A stretch of DNA of 5,341 nucleotides. Origin: an uncultured Alphaproteobacteria bacterium. Lineage in GTDB: Bacteria > Pseudomonadota > Alphaproteobacteria > RF32 > CAG-239. The stretch is from NCBI GenBank assembly GCA_949542085.1, contig CATGXW010000077.1, positions 1 to 5,341 of the forward strand, given 5' to 3'. The translations under genes were made by a program, and so were the position numbers. The notes under the pieces are model-generated. The model saw only the letters and a program-made list of their open reading frames with translations, made no database searches and was not told the origin of the DNA. This document shows, piece by piece, positions 1 to 5,341 of this stretch (its first letter is position 1; the number at the start of each line of letters is the position of its first letter).

Positions 1-210
1 ATCGGAAAGGGTATCATAACGTTGGTTGGCATCCTGTAAAAGCTTTTCATTAAAATTTTCAAAGACAGCGTTTTTTTCCTCGGGAGTTGCCTGATTGCCC
101 TTGCTCAGCAAATCTCTGTATTGGGCTAAAGCCTCTGTCAAATTCTGTTGGGGCTTTTCGTTGTCATCCCACATTGTGCGAGTTTCAAATTTTAACAGGT
201 TGCTGGTCAT
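1..210 (-). CDS. Hypothetical protein, N-terminal 70 residues (runs off the left edge)
   Basis: I do not recognise this gene. The minus strand is open from an ATG at 210 to the window edge with no stop, giving 70 codons of an unfinished protein. The start is supported by an AAAGGA Shine-Dalgarno sequence about 6 bases upstream and by promoter-like elements further up. The fragment is hydrophilic and rich in Glu, Gln, Asn and Lys, with no signal peptide or membrane segment. It reads as helical, with a TPEEK helix cap near residue 43. The N-terminus begins MTSNLLKFETRTMW. It is transcribed away from flgE and shares its control region, so a motility link is possible but unproven. The charged helical N-terminus could also suit a phage-capsid-type scaffold segment; that is only a resemblance in style. 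The reading frame is convincing, the function is unknown. Confidence 0.72.
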   Translation of the reverse strand, partial: MTSNLLKFETRTMWDDNEKPQQNLTEALAQYRDLLSKGNQATPEEKNAVFENFNEKLLQDANQRYDTLSD

Positions 211-243
211 GGTGAATCCTTTCGCAATACAAATCTTTCTCTT

Positions 244-283
244 ATTTTAACACAAAATAGAGAAAAAACAAGTTTTTTGTCAA
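244..283 (-). promoter_or_regulatory. Candidate sigma-70-type promoter(s) for the gene at 1-210
   Basis: Read on the minus strand, two overlapping options are visible. One has a perfect -35 TTGACA (278-283), an 18-bp spacer and a weak -10 TATTTT (254-259). The other has -10 TAAAAT (244-249) preceded by TG one base upstream (an extended -10), with a poor -35 TTGTTT (266-271) at 16 bp. The whole stretch is AT-rich, so chance matches are likely and I cannot choose between them. Either would give a short leader before the ATG at 210. Confidence 0.45.
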
Positions 284-311
284 ATTGACCATATCTTACA
301 CCATCTGGTGT
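279..311. promoter_or_regulatory. Two short palindromes in the flgE upstream region, possible regulator sites
   Basis: Two inverted repeats lie in tandem. GTCAA-A-TTGAC is at 279-289 (5-bp arms, 1-bp spacer). ACACCA-TC-TGGTGT is at 298-311 (6-bp arms, 2-bp spacer). Their centres (284 and 304.5) are about 20.5 bp apart, close to two turns of DNA, so both would face the same side of the helix. They lie about 75 and 54 bp upstream of the start predicted for the sigma-54 promoter. The first also overlaps the TTGACA of the divergent promoter. Binding by an activator or repressor is inference; the two arms do not share one sequence. Confidence 0.35.
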
Positions 312-332
312 TAATTTTTTGATAATGCAAAA

Positions 333-348
333 TGGCACAAAATTTGCA
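333..348 (+). promoter_or_regulatory. Sigma-54 (RpoN) -24/-12 promoter of flgE
   Basis: TGGCACAAAATTTGCA matches the sigma-54 consensus TGGCACRNNNNTTGCW at every defined base. The -24 GG (334-335) and -12 GC (346-347) are separated by the required 10 bp. The predicted transcription start is near 359, giving a leader of about 27 bases before the flgE ATG. Sigma-54 polymerase cannot open DNA without an AAA+ activator. In many polarly flagellated proteobacteria, hook and basal-body genes are switched on this way by FleQ/FlrC/FlbD-type activators. Which activator acts here cannot be seen in the window. Confidence 0.9.
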
Positions 349-385
349 TGTTAATCTGTAGGAAAATGTAAATTGAGAGGTGATT

Positions 386-1591
386 ATGGCTCTAAGTATG
401 TTTATTCCCTCGACCACCGGTATGGAGGCTTATTCTCATGCCATCACACAGGTGAGTACGAATATTGCCAATATGAACACGGTTGGTTACAAAACCAATC
501 AGACGATGTTCTATACGCTTTTGGGCAGTTCTCCCGTTGTCAAAAACAACAATACGGGGATTAACTCGTCCAAGGCGGATATTCAAGGGGTTGGTTACTA
601 TGACCGGACATTGATTGAGAAAGAAGGTTTGATTGAACAAACCGGCGGCAACTACGATGTGGCTATTAACGGTAACGGGAATGCTTTCTTTACTCTGCAG
701 GATGCTTATAATAATGTTTATTATACTCGTGCCGGTGATTTTGGAACGCAAACAATAAAAGGGCAAACCTATCTTGTTGCCCATAATGGGATGAAAGTGC
801 AGGGGTTTGCCGCGTTAGAGGGGGGCGGTTTCAGTGATAGTGCGGAAGATATCATTTTGAGCTATCCGGAAAGAATTCCTGCTCGAGCCACAACAACGGC
901 GGCAATTACTGCCAATGTTCCGGCTGATGATGTTGAAGCAAGCAGTTATGGTATTCCTGTTTATGCCGAAAATCACGAAAGCGATTCTCTAACCATGACT
1001 TTCAAAAAGGTTGAAGGCAAGGTCAACACATGGGATTTATCTTTCAGCGTGGAAGGCGGAACCGCTTCGGGAAGTGTTGGTGAGGTTATTTTTAACACAG
1101 ACGGCAAGATTGTGTCTCCCAAAAATCTGACCGTGGATATTCAATGGGATGATGGTCCGACTAATAACATCTTGTTGGATTTGTCTGAGATGACGCAGTA
1201 TGCCGGCGGTGTCGGTACCGTCTTTGTCAAGCAAAACGGTGCGGCGAGCGGTGATTTGCAAAAAACATCAATTGATGATAACGGTATTCTGAAAGCAACG
1301 TATAGCAACGGAGATACGCATAACATTGCTAAGTTGGCGTTGACCGGATTTACATCGCCGGACAATTTGTATCCGATAGATCAGACTTTGTTTGAGGCTA
1401 ATTCTGATACGGGTGACAGTTATTTTGTGACCGGAGCCTATATTATTCCGGAGGCTTTGGAGCGTTCAACAGTCGATGTGATTGACCAGTTTGGAGTGAT
1501 GATGATAACCCAGAGGGCTTATAGCAGCAATGCCAACGCCTTTACGGTTAATGATGAAATGCTTCAAACAGCCGTAAACTTAAAAACATAA
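386..1591 (+). CDS. flgE: Flagellar hook protein FlgE
   Basis: This 401-residue protein is the building block of the hook, the flexible joint between the flagellar rod and filament. It is exported by the flagellar type III system, which fits the absence of a cleavable signal peptide. The N-terminal rod-type segment carries NIANMNTVGYK (about 26-36). The D1 region shows DVAINGNG (91-98) and YYTRAGDF (112-119). A FlaE-like middle domain spans roughly 165-290, followed by SIDDNGILKATYSNG (about 295-309) and LTGFTSPDNL (319-328). The C-terminal helix has MITQRAYSSNANAF (373-386) and ends LQTAVNLKT. The length matches typical FlgE (about 400) and is too long for FlgG or FlgF. The ATG at 386 is chosen because AGAGG lies 5 bases before it; a GTG at 380 would sit inside that site. 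I see no cysteine. It appears to be a single-gene unit, with a sigma-54 promoter before it and a terminator straight after. Confidence 0.93.
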   Translation: MALSMFIPSTTGMEAYSHAITQVSTNIANMNTVGYKTNQTMFYTLLGSSPVVKNNNTGINSSKADIQGVGYYDRTLIEKEGLIEQTGGNYDVAINGNGNAFFTLQDAYNNVYYTRAGDFGTQTIKGQTYLVAHNGMKVQGFAALEGGGFSDSAEDIILSYPERIPARATTTAAITANVPADDVEASSYGIPVYAENHESDSLTMTFKKVEGKVNTWDLSFSVEGGTASGSVGEVIFNTDGKIVSPKNLTVDIQWDDGPTNNILLDLSEMTQYAGGVGTVFVKQNGAASGDLQKTSIDDNGILKATYSNGDTHNIAKLALTGFTSPDNLYPIDQTLFEANSDTGDSYFVTGAYIIPEALERSTVDVIDQFGVMMITQRAYSSNANAFTVNDEMLQTAVNLKT

Positions 1592-1622
1592 AAAGAAGCC
1601 GCCGAAATGGCGGCTTCTTTTT
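1590..1622. terminator. Bidirectional intrinsic terminator between convergent genes
   Basis: A perfect 14-bp stem (1590-1603 pairing with 1609-1622) closes a 5-base loop GAAAT. The inner pairs are GC-rich (GAAGCCGCC with GGCGGCTTC), and the outer pairs are A on the left and T on the right. Each strand's transcript therefore ends the hairpin with a U run, so the element can stop both flgE and the convergent gene. The flgE stop (1589-1591) and the opposite gene's stop (1621-1623) overlap its two ends. Confidence 0.93.
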
Positions 1623-3150
1623 ATTTTGTTTGTTGTTTTTTATGGTATAAAGCTTGTTTGGCCAAATTACACCCTTTTAACTCGGAGGGAATGTTGTTGA
1701 AATCATGTATCGCTTGATAAATTTCTTCAATTTGTTCCTGTGTCGCACCGGTTAAAATCGGTTGCGAAAAGTTAGGGATGCGCAATACTTGAGGTGCGGA
1801 TTTGCGCGGCGGTGTTGTTTTCTTTTGGGGTGAAGCGGCGGGCGCTTCTTGTTCTTGAGGACTCATTGCCCGCATGGCATTCAGATTATTTTGAATCATA
1901 TCATCATAAAAAGGGGATGAAAATGTCTTCAAAAGCGACAAGCCATATCCTTGTTGAAATGTGTTAAAACCTTCAACGTATTTTGATAAATCCGTTCCTT
2001 TATAAGAGTAAATTTGTCGAATAAGCTCTTCTGAAATTGGAGGTTCGGATGAAAAAGCAAAAACCGTTTTTTTCTGTTCGATTTGAGAAAACATTGTTGA
2101 TATATTTTGAGATGTTATCAATTTTTCATGGAGGCGGCTATAACACATTGTGATAATTTCAGGATTTTGTTTAATCACATCGGCGCTGACGCCTTTCAAC
2201 ATGATTTTAAGTCCTTCAGCCACAAAAACATGGGAAAGAACATCCGAAGAGACTTGATATCCCCCTTCTTTCAAGCGATTAACTTGCATTTTAATTCGGC
2301 TGCAATAATCTTTTTTGCCATCCTGAAATAAATCAGTAAGGCCTACTTGATTAATAAGAGAGATTTGTTCATCCGTAATTTGAATATCTTGCCCCATGTA
2401 TTTGCCAAAATCGATACCGCCGATATTGTAAGCGATTTTAGCAACTTTTTGATAGTTAATATCGTGTACGTTTTCAGGTACGTTAGGATCCATTCTTTCC
2501 AAGTAGCGTTCCGTCATGCGGATAATGCTGGGAAGATAAACCGGAGCGTAAACTTTCATCCACCAGGATTTTGTTTCTTTTGCGATAAAATCCCACTCCT
2601 GTTCGCGACGGCGTTTATCCCCCGCTTCGGGAAAAATATCACCGTTGGCGACGGCTTTAAAGTAATAGGAAAATTTCCCTTTTTTGGCTTTTTCAAGATA
2701 AGCTTGTTTGTCATCGGCGGCCAAATATTCATAACGTTTGGTCAAAAGTTCGCACATTGACGCGGAGATTTCGTCGTGCATGCTCATTTTAGCATATTGC
2801 AAAGGGGAGAGCTTTAAAGACCGTAGACCTTTCAAAAAATTGTCACGATGTTTGTTTTCATGGGCAATCACAGACAGATTCAAAGCAAATCTGTCATCAT
2901 TTTCGACAAAGTTGCGAACAATCTGGGCTCTGCTGCAAAAGGCAAGAGCTCCGGTGGGGCGTTCAAGCGTATCGACGGCAAATGTAATGTCGACGGTTGA
3001 ATTGCTGACACGTGGCAGGACGGGAACTTGTTCTGTTTTTGGCTTCTTGGGAGTGGTGCTGTCAGAAGATTGTTTTTGACAGCTGTTACCAACCAATGAA
3101 AGAGCTGCGATAGTGGCAATAAGTCCTGCTTTTCTTAAACGCTCACCCAT
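1621..3150 (-). CDS. Exported HExxH putative metallopeptidase (possible lipoprotein)
   Basis: The 509-residue protein is not one I can name. The first 24 residues form a signal peptide: MGERLRK, a hydrophobic stretch LIATIAALSLVG, then Cys24. The bases before Cys (V-G-N-S) are a poor lipobox, so either lipoprotein processing or ordinary signal peptidase cleavage is possible. A Ser/Pro/Lys-rich linker follows. HENKH at 97-101 fits the HExxH zinc-binding, catalytic motif, and Glu127 in MHDEISASM, 26 residues after the second His, is a plausible third ligand. This layout recalls uncharacterised putative metallopeptidase families such as DUF6782, from memory only. The mostly helical middle (about 135-425) shows no known domain. 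A Pro/Lys-rich linker (about 430-457) precedes a short helical C-terminus. The start at 3150 is chosen over an upstream in-frame ATG at 3249 because it has AAAAAGGA 8 bases before it, begins the signal peptide, and leaves the promoter outside the gene. Probable location is the periplasm or envelope; the substrate is unknown. Confidence 0.85.
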   Translation of the reverse strand: MGERLRKAGLIATIAALSLVGNSCQKQSSDSTTPKKPKTEQVPVLPRVSNSTVDITFAVDTLERPTGALAFCSRAQIVRNFVENDDRFALNLSVIAHENKHRDNFLKGLRSLKLSPLQYAKMSMHDEISASMCELLTKRYEYLAADDKQAYLEKAKKGKFSYYFKAVANGDIFPEAGDKRRREQEWDFIAKETKSWWMKVYAPVYLPSIIRMTERYLERMDPNVPENVHDINYQKVAKIAYNIGGIDFGKYMGQDIQITDEQISLINQVGLTDLFQDGKKDYCSRIKMQVNRLKEGGYQVSSDVLSHVFVAEGLKIMLKGVSADVIKQNPEIITMCYSRLHEKLITSQNISTMFSQIEQKKTVFAFSSEPPISEELIRQIYSYKGTDLSKYVEGFNTFQQGYGLSLLKTFSSPFYDDMIQNNLNAMRAMSPQEQEAPAASPQKKTTPPRKSAPQVLRIPNFSQPILTGATQEQIEEIYQAIHDFNNIPSELKGCNLAKQALYHKKQQTK

Positions 3151-3181
3151 GAGAATAGTCCTTTTTGTTAAATATGAAAAT

Positions 3182-3210
3182 ATATTACCAGAACTGGACG
3201 AAAGTTTCAA
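3182..3210 (-). promoter_or_regulatory. Sigma-70-type promoter of the HExxH gene
   Basis: On the minus strand, -35 TTGAAA (3205-3210) and -10 TAATAT (3182-3187) are separated by exactly 17 bp. Transcription would begin near 3175, giving a leader of about 25 bases with the ribosome site just before the ATG at 3150. This also argues against the longer reading frame that would start at 3249, upstream of the promoter. Confidence 0.72.
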
Positions 3211-3239
3211 GTGATTTGGACAGGGAGCTTTATGCAATC

Positions 3240-3268
3240 TTGACGTCATTAGCTGATGCTACTATAAT
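3240..3268 (+). promoter_or_regulatory. Sigma-70-type promoter of the debranching enzyme gene
   Basis: TTGACG (3240-3245), a 17-bp spacer and a perfect TATAAT (3263-3268) make a near-consensus housekeeping promoter. The expected start is near 3275, about 34 bases before the ATG at 3309. A strong core promoter suggests steady expression unless a repressor acts on it. Confidence 0.82.
3241..3248. promoter_or_regulatory. TGACGTCA palindrome overlapping the -35 element
   Basis: A perfect 8-bp palindrome covers most of the -35 hexamer of the plus-strand promoter and lies about 30 bp upstream of the -35 of the divergent promoter. A protein bound here would block the debranching gene. It is short enough to be chance, and the flanking bases do not extend the symmetry. 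Confidence 0.25.
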
Positions 3269-3308
3269 AAATATATCGTTATTCAGACAAACATAAAAGG
3301 TCGTCACC

Positions 3309-5341
3309 ATGTCTCAAAATTCTTTCCAAGGTGTTCGTAAAAAAGAGGGAAACACCGAATTCTGCGTTTATTCTCCGCGTGCGGAAAAATTGGAGCTTTG
3401 TCTTTTTTCTGATGATGAAAAGCAAGAAGTCCGCGTTGCAATGCAAAAAGACGAGGATGGTTACTGGCATGCCGAAGTGGAAGGGCATCCGGAGGGATTG
3501 AAGTATGGTTATCGCAGTTATGGCCGCTATGATCCTGACAATGGTTTGTTTTTTAATCCGGCCAAACTTTTGGTTGATCCGTATGCTTTTGAATTAACGC
3601 GTAGTTTGCATAATTTAAGCAATCAGGAAAAAGAAATTCTGTTGGGGAGCAATGACAAAGATTCCGCTTCCGTAGCGCCGAAAAGCGTCGTCCGTTTTCT
3701 TGACAAGGAACAATTGGCAAAAGATTATCCTTTTTTATACCGCAAACCGCGTCTGGAATGGCGGAATACTCATATCTATGAACTGCATGTCGGCAATTTC
3801 TCATCCCGTCATCCCGACATTCCGGAAGCAGAACGTGGGAAACTTCCTGCTGTTGCCAAAACCGTAAACTACTTCAAGGCAATGAGCTATAATCAGATTG
3901 AGCTGATGCCCTTAACGCCGACAATGGCTGATTGGCAGCTGGAACAGGGACGGGGATTGTCAGACCAATGGGGGTATAATCCGATAAATCATCATGCTAT
4001 AGATTCCCGTTATGGAACGATTTATGATTTTCTGGCCGTTGTTAACGAACTTCACGCTAACGGTATCGAAGTAAGTATGGATATGGTTTTCAACCATACG
4101 GGCGAATTTGGCAAAGATGCCTTTTTGTTGTCATATAAAGGTCTGGCGCCGGAAGCGTATTATCGTGTCAGCCCTGAGGATGGATGCAGTTTTGTGAATA
4201 CGACCGGTTGCAAAAACGGTTTTAATCCCAACACGGAGCAGGGAAGCCGCCTGATACGCGACAGTCTGATGTTTTTCAGCGATGTGTGCGGCGTGGATGC
4301 TTTTCGTTTTGATTTAGCCGGCGACTGTTCTTTGGATGAACGCCTGCAATTTAATCCGAACAGTCGTTTTATGCAGGTGGTCAGGGATGTTGAACAAGCA
4401 ACCGGCGCCAAAATGAGTGGCGAGCCGTGGAGCGCTGTCGGCGGTTACTTTCTGGGGCAAATGTCGGGGTTGCATGAATGGAATGATAAACATGAAAAGG
4501 CGCTGAAAAAGTTTATTCGCGGAGAACACGGACAGGTTGGCGGCTTGGCTTATCATCTGGCTGGCAGCGAAACTCGTCACAAAGTCAATATTTTTACCAA
4601 GCACGATGGAGCTACTCAATACGATTGGGCGACATATTCTGAAAAAAACAATTATGATAATAATGAAAACAATCAGGATGGTACCAATGACAACCATTAC
4701 AGCCCATCGGCCAATGATGAGCAGCGCTTGATCAAGACAAAATCAGCTCACGCTCTGAACACGTTGGCGCGCGGCGTGCCGTTAAGCTTGAGTGGTGATG
4801 AGTTATGGCACAGTCAGAATGGCAACAACAACGGCTATGCCAGAAGTTTTCCCCTGCAGTGGGAACATTTTACCCCCGCCCAGCGTGAACGGTATTTGTT
4901 TGAGCGTAAGGTGAACGCGTTTCGGCTTGAGCATCCTGTTTTCAGCAACATAGAAAACGCGTCATCAGCAATTATGCCGAACGGAAAACCGGAATGGGAA
5001 TGGATAAACATTGGCGGTGAACCGATGCGGCAAAATGATTGGGACTTTCCTTACAACCGTTTCTTGGGATATGTTTTGAATGGTCAGGGAAAAGACGGCA
5101 AGCGTTTCGATGATGATTTCTTGGTTTTGGCATCCGGCAATCCGGAAGGGCGGATGGATGTTCGATTGCCACCGGCTCCCAATGGCGGGGAATGGAGCGT
5201 TGTGTTTGACACGGCATTGCCGACCTCGCACAAAAACGAAAAGCAATACGGAGCAGGAGCTGTTTATGGCTTGCAGCCGCAAAGCGTGGTTGTAATGACG
5301 GTTCGCCGCAAAGAAGAACCTCAAAACCAACGCAAACTTTC
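3309..5341 (+). CDS. glgX: Glycogen debranching enzyme, GlgX/isoamylase type (GH13), 3' end outside window
   Basis: This enzyme hydrolyses alpha-1,6 branch points of glycogen, normally the short limit branches left by glycogen phosphorylase, in the cytoplasm. About 677 residues are visible with no frameshift and no stop before the edge. An N-terminal CBM48-like domain (about 10-105) includes GNTEFCVYSPRA and the GlgX-like NPAKLLVDPYA (83-93). The GH13 barrel starts near YELHVGNFS (157-165). Region I is DMVFNHT (258-264). Region II is GVDAFRFDLA with nucleophile Asp335. Region III is SGEPW with acid/base Glu372. Region IV is KHDGAT with Asp433 as the third acid. Later come DGTNDN (457-462) and GDELWHSQNGNNNGY (496-510), both marks of the isoamylase/GlgX group. 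A beta-rich C-terminal domain follows. AAAGG stands 8 bases before the ATG. The family call is firm. GlgX rather than another isoamylase-type debrancher is likely, but several motifs are divergent. No other glycogen gene is visible, so an operon could only lie to the right. Confidence 0.9.
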   Translation, partial: MSQNSFQGVRKKEGNTEFCVYSPRAEKLELCLFSDDEKQEVRVAMQKDEDGYWHAEVEGHPEGLKYGYRSYGRYDPDNGLFFNPAKLLVDPYAFELTRSLHNLSNQEKEILLGSNDKDSASVAPKSVVRFLDKEQLAKDYPFLYRKPRLEWRNTHIYELHVGNFSSRHPDIPEAERGKLPAVAKTVNYFKAMSYNQIELMPLTPTMADWQLEQGRGLSDQWGYNPINHHAIDSRYGTIYDFLAVVNELHANGIEVSMDMVFNHTGEFGKDAFLLSYKGLAPEAYYRVSPEDGCSFVNTTGCKNGFNPNTEQGSRLIRDSLMFFSDVCGVDAFRFDLAGDCSLDERLQFNPNSRFMQVVRDVEQATGAKMSGEPWSAVGGYFLGQMSGLHEWNDKHEKALKKFIRGEHGQVGGLAYHLAGSETRHKVNIFTKHDGATQYDWATYSEKNNYDNNENNQDGTNDNHYSPSANDEQRLIKTKSAHALNTLARGVPLSLSGDELWHSQNGNNNGYARSFPLQWEHFTPAQRERYLFERKVNAFRLEHPVFSNIENASSAIMPNGKPEWEWINIGGEPMRQNDWDFPYNRFLGYVLNGQGKDGKRFDDDFLVLASGNPEGRMDVRLPPAPNGGEWSVVFDTALPTSHKNEKQYGAGAVYGLQPQSVVVMTVRRKEEPQNQRKL

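Noticed and set aside
380..385. GTG start six bases upstream of the chosen flgE ATG
   Set aside because: The GTG lies at the end of the AGAGG ribosome site, which is correctly spaced for the ATG at 386; hook proteins also typically begin at the M-x-L-S type residue used here.
392..784. Minus-strand open frame of 130 codons inside flgE
   Set aside because: It is antisense to the conserved N-terminal and D1 parts of flgE, with no start signals or domain.
2347..2760. Plus-strand open frame of 137 codons inside the HExxH gene
   Set aside because: It lies wholly antisense to a well-supported gene, its Phe/Ile-rich composition is what reversed Lys/Asp/Asn codons give, and it has no credible ribosome site or domain.
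3151..3249. 33-residue N-terminal extension of the HExxH gene from an ATG at 3249
   Set aside because: It would put a charged stretch before the signal peptide and cover the gene's own promoter; the ATG at 3150 has the good ribosome site.
4647..4694. Asn/Asp-rich run as a possible low-complexity repeat expansion
   Set aside because: It is not a tandem repeat, and GlgX-type enzymes normally have an Asn-rich stretch ending in GTNDN here; only its details are unusual.
4314..4697. Minus-strand open frame of 127 codons with a hydrophobic Ile/Val start resembling a membrane segment
   Set aside because: It is antisense to the catalytic core of the debranching enzyme; the Ile/Val run is the reverse of the Asn/Asp-rich stretch there.
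4965..5330. Minus-strand open frame of 121 codons near the right edge
   Set aside because: It is antisense to the C-terminal part of the debranching enzyme, with no recognisable domain.

Overview
The window looks like chromosomal DNA from a flagellated Gram-negative bacterium. The evidence is a flagellar hook gene behind a consensus-perfect sigma-54 (-24/-12) element, a probable exported or lipid-anchored protein, and a bacterial GlgX-type debranching enzyme. A proteobacterium, perhaps an alphaproteobacterium, fits best, but this is inference from protein style and cannot be proven from the window alone. I see no insertion sequence, tRNA, rRNA, CRISPR array or integration scar.

Layout: (1) positions 1-210, minus strand, the first 70 codons of an unrecognised helical, charged protein whose end lies outside the window. 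(2) 211-385, a divergent control region with sigma-70-like elements for the minus-strand gene, two short palindromes about two helical turns apart, and a sigma-54 promoter pointing to the plus strand. (3) 386-1591, flgE, the flagellar hook protein, complete and apparently transcribed alone. (4) 1590-1622, a 14-bp perfect hairpin with A and T tracts on both sides. It ends flgE and the convergent gene, and the stop codons of both genes lie at its edges. (5) 1621-3150, minus strand, an exported protein with an HExxH zinc-peptidase motif, not recognised as a named gene. (6) 3151-3308, a second divergent control region with a good sigma-70 promoter on each strand and a TGACGTCA palindrome between them. 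(7) 3309 to the right edge, a glycogen debranching enzyme of the GlgX/isoamylase type, open at its 3' end.

The genes alternate in orientation (minus, plus, minus, plus), so each appears to be its own transcription unit. I see no sign that they form one pathway: hook assembly, a probable envelope peptidase and cytoplasmic glycogen breakdown are different jobs. The least explained items are the HExxH protein and the gene fragment divergent from flgE.
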